DNA from: Actinomycetota bacterium
GTDB lineage: Bacteria; Actinomycetota; Acidimicrobiia; Acidimicrobiales; Ilumatobacteraceae
Length of the DNA stretch: 64,000 bases
Assembly (NCBI GenBank): GCA_947454105.1
Contig: CANGIP010000007.1
Span: 1-64,000 of the forward strand
Direction of reading: 5' to 3'
The notes under the pieces were generated by a model. The model was not told the origin of the DNA and searched no databases. It was given only the letters and a program-made list of their open reading frames with translations. This document shows, one piece after another, positions 1-8,954 of this stretch; the first letter of the stretch is position 1; each line of letters opens with the position of its first letter. Made by a program: the position numbers and the translations under genes.

Positions 1-474
1 GCAATGACGTACGGGTTCACATCAATTGGTGACGCCAGCACCGGAGTTGAGCACTACATCAATTGGTCGTGGATCAATGACGAACATGAACTTGATCCCA
101 ACTATCCCGAGAGTTTGGTCTTTGCCGTTGGTCCAGGCGGAACCCGCACACTTGCTTCAGCCATGTACATGGTTGGCGATGACTACACACTTGAAACTGT
201 CCCCGATGTCGGTGGATCACTCACTCAATGGCACGTACATAACAACTTGTGCTTTAGTCAAGATCCAGCAATTTCTGGATCGACTCGAGTTGTCGGCGTG
301 ACCTCCGAAGATGGCCCATGTTCATTTGGTATCAAGCTTCATGCCAACCCGATGTTGCATGTCTGGCTCACGCCGCAAGCGTGTGGTCCGTTCGCTGCGC
401 TCGAAGGAATTGGTGCCGGACAAATCAAAGTGGGCGAAGAGCGCTTGTGCGATCACGTGCACTCGCACGGCTAA
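1..474 (+). CDS. Unknown protein, C-terminal part (5' end outside window)
   Basis: The reading frame is open to the first base of the window, so this is the 3' end of a longer gene. An ATG at position 4 need not be the start. The visible 156 residues have no membrane segment. They contain several His/Cys clusters: HVHNNLC, MLHVWLTPQACGPF and a terminal CDHVHSHG. These could bind a metal, but I do not recognise the family. The 3' end overlaps the convergent MFS gene by 50 bases. The function cannot be named from this fragment. Confidence 0.6.
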   Translation, partial: AMTYGFTSIGDASTGVEHYINWSWINDEHELDPNYPESLVFAVGPGGTRTLASAMYMVGDDYTLETVPDVGGSLTQWHVHNNLCFSQDPAISGSTRVVGVTSEDGPCSFGIKLHANPMLHVWLTPQACGPFAALEGIGAGQIKVGEERLCDHVHSHG

Positions 475-1555
475 TGCTTCGTTGAACAACAAACACCCAG
501 GCGAACCCAACTGCACACACGCCAAGCACAACAACGGGCATCGACGTTGATCCGACATTGTCGATCAAAGATCCGATTGATACAGGAACAATCAATCCCC
601 CGATTGCTGCAGCGCCCACGATCCACGCAGTGGCTTGAGCTGAGAGCGAGAGTTTTTCATCAACCATTGCAATCATGGTTGGGTATTGCGGGCCGGAAGC
701 GAATCCAAATAGTCCGGCACCGATCCAAATTGATAGTGCATTGGTGCTTCCCGAAATCATGATCATGAGACCCACCAACGAGAATCCACAAGCCCATCCA
801 ACAATTGTGAGTGGCTTAAAAATCTTGCTCAAGGGAATTGCCACTAATCGCGCCAAAGCAAACGATGCCCAAAAAACAGCTGTCACAAATGCCGGGTTCG
901 AACCGCCGAGTCCTTGATCTTCGGCATAGGTGTGAATCCATCCAGAGAAACCAACTTCGCCTCCGACATAGAGCAAAAAGAAAACCGCCACTTGTGCGAC
1001 AACTGTGGTTGGCAGTTCGGGTCGGTGCAGATCTGGAGCATGTTCTGGTTCAAATGGAGAATCACGATGACCAAGAATTCCAATAGATACCAGGGCAAAA
1101 AAGCCCACCACAAGCGAAACAGGCCATAAATGATCGGTGAATGAAATTGCGCGATCAACAATGAGCGGAGCAACTAATGCTCCAACGCCAAAGAGCAAAT
1201 GCATTGCATTGAGCGCCGGACCAGACTTTCCTGCGCGCGCCCACACGACCATGATGTTCATTGAGGCATCTGTCATGCCAGTCGCCGAACCAATTAAGAC
1301 CGCACCAATCGCGGCAAACAGATACGTCGAAGCAAGCGCAATAGACAACACGCCAACCGAAAATGCTATGACGCCGATGCGGAGCACAACATGTCCTCCC
1401 CACCGCGTCACCCACCGACCTCCGATTAAGGCCCCAAAGAAATTGCTGGCAGCAATCACCGCAAACAGAATTCCGACAACGCCCGCGCTGACCCCTAAAT
1501 GATCTTCAAGGTACGAAACTGACGGGCCTAACAGTGACAGGGCTATGCCCATCAC
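425..1555 (-). CDS. MFS transporter
   Basis: This is a major facilitator superfamily permease with about 12 hydrophobic segments. It has the GGRWVTRWG loop typical of the MFS loop 2-3 motif (G-x-x-x-D/R-R-x-G-like). The substrate is unknown. The start is a problem: GTG at 1555 or ATG at 1552 would cut the first membrane helix in half. The frame stays open upstream to a stop at 1628-1630 and encodes KPVFPYFYVAFV just before MGIALSLLG, which completes helix 1. The only start-like codon there is a CTG at 1589-1591, overlapping the TGA of the upstream gene. The gene therefore probably follows the PEP-utilizing gene in one transcript. The 3' end overlaps the gene at 1-474 tail to tail. Confidence 0.85.
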   Translation of the reverse strand: MMGIALSLLGPSVSYLEDHLGVSAGVVGILFAVIAASNFFGALIGGRWVTRWGGHVVLRIGVIAFSVGVLSIALASTYLFAAIGAVLIGSATGMTDASMNIMVVWARAGKSGPALNAMHLLFGVGALVAPLIVDRAISFTDHLWPVSLVVGFFALVSIGILGHRDSPFEPEHAPDLHRPELPTTVVAQVAVFFLLYVGGEVGFSGWIHTYAEDQGLGGSNPAFVTAVFWASFALARLVAIPLSKIFKPLTIVGWACGFSLVGLMIMISGSTNALSIWIGAGLFGFASGPQYPTMIAMVDEKLSLSAQATAWIVGAAAIGGLIVPVSIGSLIDNVGSTSMPVVVLGVCAVGFAWVFVVQRSISRASARDRTSALRPL

Positions 1556-1587
1556 AAAAGCTACGTAAAAGTATGGGAAAACTGGTT

Positions 1588-3249
1588 TCAGGGCATACTC
1601 ACGATGGTGACGGTGCCACTTGCTCCATCAACGGTGATCATTGCTCCATCAGGGATTCGCACAGTTGCATCGGTAACGCTGACCACACACGGAATACCTA
1701 ATTCACGACTCACAATGATTGCGTGACTCACAACAGCGCCAACGTTCACGACAACTGCGCCAGCGGCAACGAAGAGCGGGGTCCATGCTGGATCGGTAAA
1801 CGGTGCAACCAAAACTTCGCCGGGCTCTAACGCCATCGGATCAGCGGCATCAAGAATGATTCGTGCCTTACCCGTGTACGTCCCGGGCGCGCCGGACATT
1901 CCGGTCAACACTTCACCTGAAGTAACAGCGACAGCAGTTGATTCACCTTTGTGAGCCCATTGACTCAACGGAGGAACAACTCCATTGACTATGAACGGAG
2001 GCTCCAGCAAAAAGAGGTCAAGGTATTGACGCTCGCGTTGTGCGAGGCGAGCCCTGAACTCATCGGGCTGAGCGATGAATGCATCAAGTTCGTCAGCCAG
2101 CAACATACAGATCTGCGACGTGCTGTAACCCGTACGTGCCGCCAAAGCAAAAGCGGCCATGCGAACTTCATGTACAACCTTGATGATGTTCGTCTTGGCA
2201 CGTTCGCGACCAGCCAAATATAAGTGAGCAGATTTCAAAGCCATTTCAAATTGCGCCAATGCTTCTGGGTCGCCAGCCAACGTTTCACGCACTCGCTTTT
2301 CAGCAGCTCGGCGGAGCTCAGCATTCTTTTCGTTGCGAATGATTGGACTCTCACTATTGGCGGCACCGCGCATCGTGTCAATGAGTGAGGTCACCAAAGT
2401 TGGCTTGGTCTCCCATGTGTCGGAACGAATATCCCATTCGTTCGGCCCGCGACTTCCGAATTCACGGATGAACGCTGCGAATTTTTCGGCATATTCAGTC
2501 GAATCTTTCGACAAACGCGAAAGTTCCCACATTGCACGACTTGGAGCCGCCGAATCAACATCGCCAATAGCGGTAATCAAAGTCAGCACCAAGGACGGAT
2601 CGCCCAACCCCGCCGCGATCGCACCAAGTGCACCTGGTCCGATTGAAGTTCCGGCAGTCATATCGAGGTGATGTTGAAAGTCGCGTCGCAAAGTTGCGGT
2701 AAATGAACGCATGCGATGAACAAGCGAAACTTCGTCAAGGTTCGCCAAGTCAGGACGTGATGCTCGGGCCTCATGTGAAATTGCTTGATCTTCAAGTAAC
2801 TCTGGGAGGGCTTGTGCCGTCATGACGCGGCCCATCCACTCACCCAAGCGCGCCGTATTTTCGGCATTTTCATGCCACGGCTCGGGAATGTACGGAGGCA
2901 CATCAGGGTGAGTACCAAAGTACGTGGCATCAATCATTTCGGGGGCGAGACCAGGACCACGCACACCAAACAAACGGGCCGTTGAAGCGTTGATGAACAA
3001 GTAACCACCGAAGAGTCCGACCACTTCTGGGTAGCGCTGGTCCATTTCGTGATCGCTAAATGTGCCGACATCAATTTGACAGTCGCGCCAACCCATTACA
3101 ACGCCTGGTTCCCACACCACAGTCCAACACAATGGGCTACACGGGTCGGGTAAGACCTCGCCAGCATTCGCTCGGGTATACACGGGCAGTTTCTGGCTCG
3201 GCACCCAGTCGGTCAACCAACGATCTGGCAATGAATTTCCTGAGCTCAT
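1588..3249 (-). CDS. PEP-utilizing mobile-domain protein without ATP-grasp domain
   Basis: The 553-residue protein ends with a phosphohistidine swivelling domain (about residues 450-553) like those of PEP synthase and rifampicin phosphotransferase. It has the LVAPFTDPAWTPLF segment and a conserved histidine in VVSHAIIVSRELGIPCVV. The N-terminal part (TRANAGEVLPDPCSPLCWT) resembles the central region of rifampicin-phosphotransferase-like proteins. No N-terminal ATP-grasp domain is present, so it cannot be a complete PEP synthase. It may work with a separate ATP-grasp partner or have another role. The start is supported by GGGAG seven bases before ATG 3249. It is divergent from the UbiB gene. 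Confidence 0.8.
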   Translation of the reverse strand: MSSGNSLPDRWLTDWVPSQKLPVYTRANAGEVLPDPCSPLCWTVVWEPGVVMGWRDCQIDVGTFSDHEMDQRYPEVVGLFGGYLFINASTARLFGVRGPGLAPEMIDATYFGTHPDVPPYIPEPWHENAENTARLGEWMGRVMTAQALPELLEDQAISHEARASRPDLANLDEVSLVHRMRSFTATLRRDFQHHLDMTAGTSIGPGALGAIAAGLGDPSLVLTLITAIGDVDSAAPSRAMWELSRLSKDSTEYAEKFAAFIREFGSRGPNEWDIRSDTWETKPTLVTSLIDTMRGAANSESPIIRNEKNAELRRAAEKRVRETLAGDPEALAQFEMALKSAHLYLAGRERAKTNIIKVVHEVRMAAFALAARTGYSTSQICMLLADELDAFIAQPDEFRARLAQRERQYLDLFLLEPPFIVNGVVPPLSQWAHKGESTAVAVTSGEVLTGMSGAPGTYTGKARIILDAADPMALEPGEVLVAPFTDPAWTPLFVAAGAVVVNVGAVVSHAIIVSRELGIPCVVSVTDATVRIPDGAMITVDGASGTVTIVSMP

Positions 3250-3408
3250 AGCAATCTCCCGTTATCCATGTGACCGCAATCCCCTGTGCGACCCAACCTT
3301 GACATTAGTCAGTCACTATCGGCAACAAACCACTTGCCGTACTTACTGTCACACCAATCGGTGGTCATCCGATAGGAAATCTTTGCGTAACACGGGCAGA
3401 CTTTCGCT

Positions 3409-5022
3409 GTGAATGAATTTGGCCAAAACAGCGACACTCCGAGTGACCTCAACTGGGGATCATTCACCGAAAATGCCCCGTGGGTCGTTGATCAAGATCA
3501 AGTTCGTTGGTTGCCACTCACATCAGAACTTCGGGCTCGCGCCAACTCTGAAGTACCCGCATTAACTACTCCTCGACGACTACCCCCGGGAGTCCGCGTT
3601 ATAACCGTCGCCACCCAGATAGTCGGCGCTCTCGCTCCTTGGTATATCAACAAGAAGCGCGGCAAGTTCAATGACATCTCCGAAAGTCGCGCCGAAGTTT
3701 CACTGCGCTTACGCAAGGCAGTTGAATCGCTCGGACCGACCTACATCAAACTCGGGCAGATCATCTCATCTGGAGAAGGTCTCTTCCCTGCCGAACTGGT
3801 TGATCAATTCAAAAAATGCCGCGATCAAGTTCCGGCTGAACCATTTGCAACTGTTCGCCAAACCGTTGAACAAGATTTGGGCGCTCGCTTAGAAGATGTC
3901 TTCGAATGGTTCGACGAAAAAGAACTGGCCGCCGCATCCATTGCCCAAGTTCACGCCGCTCGTCTGCTCACTGGCGAAGATGTCGTCGTCAAAGTGCAAC
4001 GTCCTCGTGTTGCTTCACTTGTCCGCAAAGACCTCACCGTGATGGCGTGGATTGCACCATATTTAGTTGGTCGTATTCCGATTGCTGCTTTGGCCAATCC
4101 ACCAGCCTTGGTTGAGTTGTTTGCTGAAACGATTGTTGAAGAACTCGACTTCCGGCTTGAGGCCGCAAACATGCTTGATGTCGCCGCCATGTTGCATGAC
4201 CTAGGTCAAGAGGGTTACGTCGTTCCTCGACCCCACCCACAACTAGTCACACGCCGAGTCTTGGTGATGGAACGAGTTTCTGGTTTCAATTTTGACGATG
4301 TGGCCGGCATGAAAGATGCTGGCATTGATACCGAAGCAGTCATCCGCACCGGAATGATCGCTTTTATGGAGGGTGCCATGATTCATGGCATCTTCCATGG
4401 CGATCTTCATGGCGGAAATCTTTTCGTACTCAAGGATGGTCGCACAGCTCTCCTCGATTTCGGAATCGTGGCGCGCTTGTCGCAGGAGCGACGCTTAGCT
4501 TTCTTGCGTTTGATGTTGAGTGCCACAACCAATGACATCAAAGGTCAAATGGCGGCCTTGCGCGACCTTGGTGCATTGCCATTTGATACCGACCTTGATG
4601 CAGTGATTCGTGACTTACGCCTCGATCAAGCGACAATCGACCCCACCACACTGTCGGGCGAGCAAATGGTCAATGAAGTTCAACGCGTGATCAAAGCACT
4701 ACTCGGTTACGGAGCAAGCCTGCCCAAAGAACTGATGTTGTATGTCAAGAACATGGTTTTCTTGGATGGCGCAATATCGCGTCTAGCACCAGACCTTGAC
4801 ATTTTGGGAGAAGTTGCCAACATTTCGATGATGTTCGCCCAACGTCATGGCGAACGTCTCGGTAAAGAACTTGGAGTTGACCCAACTGCCGTTGAATTTG
4901 ATATGTCCAGCGTCAAAGCCAGTCTTGGTCTTGAAGACAATGTTGATCGCATGACGTACAAAGATCTTCAGGCTCGACGAGAACTGATTCAGAAACGAAT
5001 GCGCGATCACGTTGGCCGATAA
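3409..5022 (+). CDS. UbiB/AarF/ABC1-family atypical kinase
   Basis: This 537-residue protein is of the UbiB (ABC1/ADCK) atypical kinase family. Visible hallmarks are the KLGQ motif (residues 114-117) followed by FPAELVDQF, the Ala-rich loop AAASIAQVHAA (about 174-184) that replaces the glycine-rich loop, the nucleotide-binding lysine in VVVKVQRP (K195), the catalytic-loop-like FHGDLHGGNLF and the metal-binding DFG in LLDFGIVARL. In ubiquinone makers the family supports quinone synthesis. In menaquinone-using actinobacteria its role is unclear. I see no C-terminal membrane anchor. The start is GTG; no better upstream start is visible. Confidence 0.9.
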   Translation: MNEFGQNSDTPSDLNWGSFTENAPWVVDQDQVRWLPLTSELRARANSEVPALTTPRRLPPGVRVITVATQIVGALAPWYINKKRGKFNDISESRAEVSLRLRKAVESLGPTYIKLGQIISSGEGLFPAELVDQFKKCRDQVPAEPFATVRQTVEQDLGARLEDVFEWFDEKELAAASIAQVHAARLLTGEDVVVKVQRPRVASLVRKDLTVMAWIAPYLVGRIPIAALANPPALVELFAETIVEELDFRLEAANMLDVAAMLHDLGQEGYVVPRPHPQLVTRRVLVMERVSGFNFDDVAGMKDAGIDTEAVIRTGMIAFMEGAMIHGIFHGDLHGGNLFVLKDGRTALLDFGIVARLSQERRLAFLRLMLSATTNDIKGQMAALRDLGALPFDTDLDAVIRDLRLDQATIDPTTLSGEQMVNEVQRVIKALLGYGASLPKELMLYVKNMVFLDGAISRLAPDLDILGEVANISMMFAQRHGERLGKELGVDPTAVEFDMSSVKASLGLEDNVDRMTYKDLQARRELIQKRMRDHVGR

Positions 5023-5041
5023 CAACTAGATTGAACGAGTT

Positions 5042-5701
5042 ATGCGTCTCGTCGTCGCTCGTTGCAGCGTTCAATACTCTGGTCGCCTCGACGCGACATT
5101 GCCCGAAGCAGTTCGACTGATCATGGTAAAGGCTGATGGTTGTGTCGCCATTCATAGTGACGGTGGCGCGTACAAGCCACTCAATTGGATGACCGCGCCG
5201 AACACGGTTGTTGAACTTGATAGTCAATGGATCGTCACCAATCCAAAAGGCGAAACCCTGACGATCAACTTGCATGAAGTCTTCACCGATAATGCCCACG
5301 AATTCGGCGAAGACCCGGGTCTACAAAAAGACGGCGTGGAAGCGCACCTTCAAGAATTGCTCGCTGCACTTCCCGAGACAATTGAATCTGGCCTGACTTT
5401 GATTCGTCGTGAATGGCCAACACCGATCGGTCCCGTCGACTTAATGTGCGTCGACGCCGACGGCAATTACGTCGCAGTCGAGATCAAACGACGTGGCGAA
5501 ATTGACGGCGTTGAACAGCTCGCTCGTTATCTTGAACTTCTTCAACCCGACAGCAACCTCAAGGGCCTGCGCGGCATTTTTGTCGCCCAGGTCATTAAGC
5601 CCCAGGCCAAGAAAATGGCCGAACAGCGCGGAATTGGTTGGGCTGAAGTTGACTACGAAGATCTTCGGGGCCGACGCCCCGAAGAACTACGTCTCTTTTA
5701 A
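5042..5701 (+). CDS. nucS: Endonuclease NucS
   Basis: NucS is a mismatch-specific endonuclease that performs non-canonical mismatch repair in many actinobacteria and archaea lacking MutS/MutL. The 219-residue protein has an N-terminal DNA-binding domain beginning [16 protein letters not shown] and a C-terminal RecB-like nuclease domain. The nuclease residues are visible as GPVDL (D133), AVEIKR (E147, K149) and QLARY (159-163). The last residues, EELRLF, match the C-terminal sliding-clamp-binding tail known for actinobacterial NucS. The gene follows the UbiB gene by 19 bases; a TAGATT hexamer lies 9 nt before the ATG. Its stop is 17 bases from the convergent MaoC gene. Confidence 0.96.
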   Translation: MRLVVARCSVQYSGRLDATLPEAVRLIMVKADGCVAIHSDGGAYKPLNWMTAPNTVVELDSQWIVTNPKGETLTINLHEVFTDNAHEFGEDPGLQKDGVEAHLQELLAALPETIESGLTLIRREWPTPIGPVDLMCVDADGNYVAVEIKRRGEIDGVEQLARYLELLQPDSNLKGLRGIFVAQVIKPQAKKMAEQRGIGWAEVDYEDLRGRRPEELRLF

Positions 5702-5718
5702 ACCAATTCTCTTTTATT

Positions 5719-6570
5719 TCAGGCGTGTCGAACAAGACCCTGGTCAATCACAACACGATCGCCGACCGACGTCGTGAACACTGTTTCACCCGCGCCGATA
5801 TTCCACATCCGAACGGTGAGGGCATCACCAGGCATCACTGGTGACGAGAAACGTCCTTCAATGTGCTTGAACTTGGTGACATCGTTGTTGCACAAAGCAC
5901 CCAACAATGCACGGCCAGTGAATCCGTATGAACACAAACCGTGCAAGATCGGTCGGTCAAATCCACCAATTGCTGCAAAAGACGGATCGGTGTGCAATGG
6001 ATTGCGGTCTCCCGACAAGCGATACACAAATGCTTGATCAGGTGAGGTCTGCAAGGTCACTTCGTGATCAGGAGCCTTAGCCGGCGGCTCATTCTGTGGG
6101 CCTGAAGGTCCACGATCGCCATCCCATCCTCCTTCACCGCGGATGAACACCGACGAACGTGTCGTCCACAACAATTCACCGGTCTTCAATTTCGTTTCGG
6201 CTTCAGTGACGACAACGGCAGCTTTACCTTTGTCATACATCGCCACAACTTTGTCTTGCACAGTTGCTTCTGCTTCAACCGGAATTGGACGATGCAAAGT
6301 GATTGCTTGTGAACCGTGAACCAATAACGCCCAATTGAAGGTTCCGATCTCGGCCATCGCGCTCTTGCCTGGTGACGTTGTTCCCGAACCGGCGACAACT
6401 GCGAAAGTTGGGAACACGACTTGTTGAACTTCTTTGGTGTTCTCGGTCGTGAAGGGCAGATCGTTCTGACCTGCACCAATTCCGACTGCGTACAACAACG
6501 CATCTTTTGAGTTCCACGACATGGTGCGAACATCGCCGACTGCGCCAACTGCTGCTGGATTCAAAGGCAT
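5719..6570 (-). CDS. MaoC-like (R)-specific enoyl-CoA hydratase (hydratase 2 type)
   Basis: The 283-residue protein has a double hot-dog architecture as in hydratase 2 of peroxisomal MFE-2. The C-terminal domain carries the signature YRLSGDRNPLHTDP, followed by GFDRPILHGLC, with the expected catalytic Asp and His. It would hydrate 2-trans-enoyl-CoA to (3R)-hydroxyacyl-CoA. The SDR gene immediately upstream on the same strand is related to the 17-beta-HSD4 dehydrogenase, the next step, so the two proteins together resemble a split MFE-2. AGGAG seven bases before ATG 6570 supports the start. Substrates could be steroid side-chain or branched fatty acyl-CoAs (inference). Confidence 0.9.
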   Translation of the reverse strand: MPLNPAAVGAVGDVRTMSWNSKDALLYAVGIGAGQNDLPFTTENTKEVQQVVFPTFAVVAGSGTTSPGKSAMAEIGTFNWALLVHGSQAITLHRPIPVEAEATVQDKVVAMYDKGKAAVVVTEAETKLKTGELLWTTRSSVFIRGEGGWDGDRGPSGPQNEPPAKAPDHEVTLQTSPDQAFVYRLSGDRNPLHTDPSFAAIGGFDRPILHGLCSYGFTGRALLGALCNNDVTKFKHIEGRFSSPVMPGDALTVRMWNIGAGETVFTTSVGDRVVIDQGLVRHA

Positions 6571-6615
6571 AACAATTCTCCTTGTTGGTGATTTTTTCTA
6601 GTAATTAACTGGCTG

Positions 6616-7539
6616 TCACTTCGAGCGGGGTTGTGGCCATCCACCAGGGGTGCCGTCCATACCTGAATTCTTACGAGCCTTCGACAACAACTCAGCAACA
6701 ATCGGACCGAGAACGGTCGGGTCGTCAACTGGTGCATGCTTGGGTCCACGTACCCAACCCTCAGAAACTGCGAGCACATCGCCGCTCGCTTCGAAGACTC
6801 GACCGGTCACTTCGGCAGCTTCATCTGAAGCCAACCAAGTCACGATCGGGGCGATCCATCGCGGTGAACGCTTTTCGCGATCTTCGTCTGATTCTGGAGC
6901 AGGTCCGAGGCCTTCGGTCATACGGGTGAGAGCAACTGGGGCAACTGCATTCACAGTCACTCCGTATCGCGCCATTTCGAGAGCAGCAATATTGGTGAAC
7001 GATGCGATTCCGGCCTTTGCTGCGCCGTAGTTCGTTTGACCAGGGTTGCCATAAATTCCTGACACCGAGGTGGTGTTAATGATGCGACCCGACACGGGCT
7101 TGCCAGCCTTTGACTGTTCGCGCCAGTACACGCAAGCAAAACGACTCGGAGCGAAAGTTCCCTTGAGGTGCACGTTAATAACTGCATCCCATTCGGCTTC
7201 GGACATTGAGAACAACATGCGGTCACGCAAGATGCCGGCGTTATTGACCACGATGTTGAGATCGCCAAAAGTTTCGATGGCGGTATTGATGAGTCGCTCG
7301 GCTCCGGCCCAATCACTCACGCTGTCGCCATTAGCAACTGCCTCGCCACCCATACCCTTAATTTCTTGAACAACTTGTTCGGCGGGGCTTAAGTCGCCAC
7401 CACTTCCGTCCACGTTTCCGCCAAGGTCGTTGACGACAACTTTGGCACCCTGCGATGCCAGGCTCAGCGCGTGCTCGCGTCCGATTCCACGACCGGCTCC
7501 GGTCACAATGGCAATTTTTCCTTCACATAACCGAGCCAT
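6616..7539 (-). CDS. SDR, (3R)-hydroxyacyl-CoA dehydrogenase type (17-beta-HSD4-like)
   Basis: A 307-residue short-chain dehydrogenase with NAD(P)-binding TGAGRGIG, VVNDLGG, the structural NNAGILRD motif and the catalytic pair in YGAAK. The long insertion NVDGSGGDLSPAEQVV after the second strand is typical of the 17-beta-HSD4/MFE-2 dehydrogenase group, which oxidises (3R)-hydroxyacyl-CoA. I place the start at ATG 7539 (MARLCEGK) because GAGGAG lies seven bases upstream; a longer frame to 7569 exists. It precedes the MaoC hydratase by 45 bases in the same direction and probably shares its transcript. Two further paralogous SDRs lie at 34996 and 58154. Confidence 0.9.
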   Translation of the reverse strand: MARLCEGKIAIVTGAGRGIGREHALSLASQGAKVVVNDLGGNVDGSGGDLSPAEQVVQEIKGMGGEAVANGDSVSDWAGAERLINTAIETFGDLNIVVNNAGILRDRMLFSMSEAEWDAVINVHLKGTFAPSRFACVYWREQSKAGKPVSGRIINTTSVSGIYGNPGQTNYGAAKAGIASFTNIAALEMARYGVTVNAVAPVALTRMTEGLGPAPESDEDREKRSPRWIAPIVTWLASDEAAEVTGRVFEASGDVLAVSEGWVRGPKHAPVDDPTVLGPIVAELLSKARKNSGMDGTPGGWPQPRSK

Positions 7540-7605
7540 GTCGGGTCTCCTCATGATTTGCAGCCCCACCCACCACGGGTGTGACTTCTACTCAACTGAT
7601 CATAG

Positions 7606-7645
7606 AGAACCACACCGAGTGAGGCACCAACCAGCGAGTGGTTCT
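7606..7645. promoter_or_regulatory. Inverted repeat in divergent promoter region
   Basis: AGAACCAC (7606-7613) is matched by GTGGTTCT (7638-7645) across a 24-base spacer, between the divergent SDR and geranylgeranyl-reductase-like genes. The right arm overlaps the putative -10 hexamer at 7645. It could be an operator; no regulator is identified. Confidence 0.3.
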
Positions 7646-7650
7646 AGCCT
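7645..7650 (+). promoter_or_regulatory. Leaderless -10 hexamer TAGCCT
   Basis: TAGCCT ends six bases before GTG 7657, so transcription would begin at the start codon. No Shine-Dalgarno sequence is visible. Confidence 0.5.
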
Positions 7651-7656
7651 GAAACT

Positions 7657-8895
7657 GTGCCGAGCGACCACCCCAATCTTTCGAGCTCTTGCGACATTTT
7701 GATTGTCGGGGCAGGGCCAGCAGGAACTGCTGCCGCGATCACCGCGGTCCGCCAGGGTTTGAAGGTGACGATCATCGACAAAGCTGTCTTCCCGCGCGAC
7801 AAGTGTTGCGGCGACGGCTTGACCACGCTCGCGCTTCGTGAGTTAGAAAAACTTCGATTCGCCCCCTCAAGCGTTCCTTCATGGACAGACATTGATGCGG
7901 CCTGGTTGCGATCGCCTTCGGGTCGTGAGGTGTGCCTACCTATGCCCAACCATGGAAAGTTTGCGGCAGTGACCCCCCGCATTGAACTCGACAATGCTTT
8001 AGTCGTTCAGGCGAAAAATGAAGGTGTCACAATTATCGAGGATTGCACCTACGAATCAATGGCCGTCAATTCTGAATCAGTGTGCGTGTCGGTCAATCAC
8101 AATAACTCGCCTCACCAAATCAATACATCGTGGGTCATTGCGGCAGACGGCATGTGGAGCCCCATTCGCAAATCACTCGGACTATCGACCCCAGGGTATT
8201 TAGGTGAATGGCACGCGTTTCGTCAATACGCCAACAACGTGACCGGAGTTGCCAACGAGCGACTCATCGTATGGTTTGAAGAAGATTTACTTCCCGGTTA
8301 CGCGTGGAGTTTCCCGCTGCCGAATAATCGCGTCAACATCGGGTTTGGAGTATTACGCGACGGCAAACGGCGCATTCAAGATATGAAAGATGTGTGGATC
8401 GATTTATTACAACGTCCACATGTCGTTGACGCACTTGGCCCCGATTTTGTTTTGGAAGATCGACATACTGCATGGCCCATACCTGCACGTATTGACGATG
8501 CCATAACCGGGAGCGGTCGAGTGCTCTTTGTCGGCGATGCCGCGATGGCCACCGACACTTTGACTGGTGAAGGGATCGGACAGGCTCTGTTAACTGGCTC
8601 GCTCGCTGCTGAGGCAATCATTCATGGTGGCTTACCAGTTGACGTCCGAAATACATATGCGCAAGCGGTCAAGCATCACCTTTTTGCCGACCACCGTATG
8701 TCACTACGCCTATCAAAGATCTTGGCTCGAGGCCGCGGTGCTCGAGGAGCAATCGCGATCGTTTCCAAATCGGGCAACTGGGGCAAACGGAATTTTGCTC
8801 GATGGATGTTTGAGGACGAACCGAGAGCCATTGCCTTCACTCCCAAGCGCTGGCACCGCCACATGTTCCGCCTCAAAGGCCCGTATCAATCGTGA
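7657..8895 (+). CDS. Geranylgeranyl-reductase-family FAD oxidoreductase
   Basis: A 412-residue flavoprotein of the geranylgeranyl reductase/PHBH superfamily. It has an N-terminal Rossmann dinucleotide motif DILIVGAGPAGTAAA (residues 13-27), the FPRDKCCGDGLT segment typical of geranylgeranyl reductases, and the second FAD-contact motif GRVLFVGDAAMATDTLTGEGIG. Members reduce isoprenoid double bonds, for example of menaquinone side chains or lipids, or oxidise small molecules; the substrate here is unknown. GTG 7657 is supported by a TAGCCT hexamer six bases upstream. It is divergent from the SDR/MaoC pair. Confidence 0.85.
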   Translation: MPSDHPNLSSSCDILIVGAGPAGTAAAITAVRQGLKVTIIDKAVFPRDKCCGDGLTTLALRELEKLRFAPSSVPSWTDIDAAWLRSPSGREVCLPMPNHGKFAAVTPRIELDNALVVQAKNEGVTIIEDCTYESMAVNSESVCVSVNHNNSPHQINTSWVIAADGMWSPIRKSLGLSTPGYLGEWHAFRQYANNVTGVANERLIVWFEEDLLPGYAWSFPLPNNRVNIGFGVLRDGKRRIQDMKDVWIDLLQRPHVVDALGPDFVLEDRHTAWPIPARIDDAITGSGRVLFVGDAAMATDTLTGEGIGQALLTGSLAAEAIIHGGLPVDVRNTYAQAVKHHLFADHRMSLRLSKILARGRGARGAIAIVSKSGNWGKRNFARWMFEDEPRAIAFTPKRWHRHMFRLKGPYQS

Positions 8896-8942
8896 AGCAC
8901 CAACACTGACGGATCAATCGTGATCAATTTGTGTGGGCGTAC

Positions 8943-8948
8943 TACGGT
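8943..8948 (+). promoter_or_regulatory. Leaderless -10 hexamer TACGGT
   Basis: TACGGT ends six bases before ATG 8955. This favours that start over the longer frame from 8931. Confidence 0.5.
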
Positions 8949-8954
8949 CAAGGT

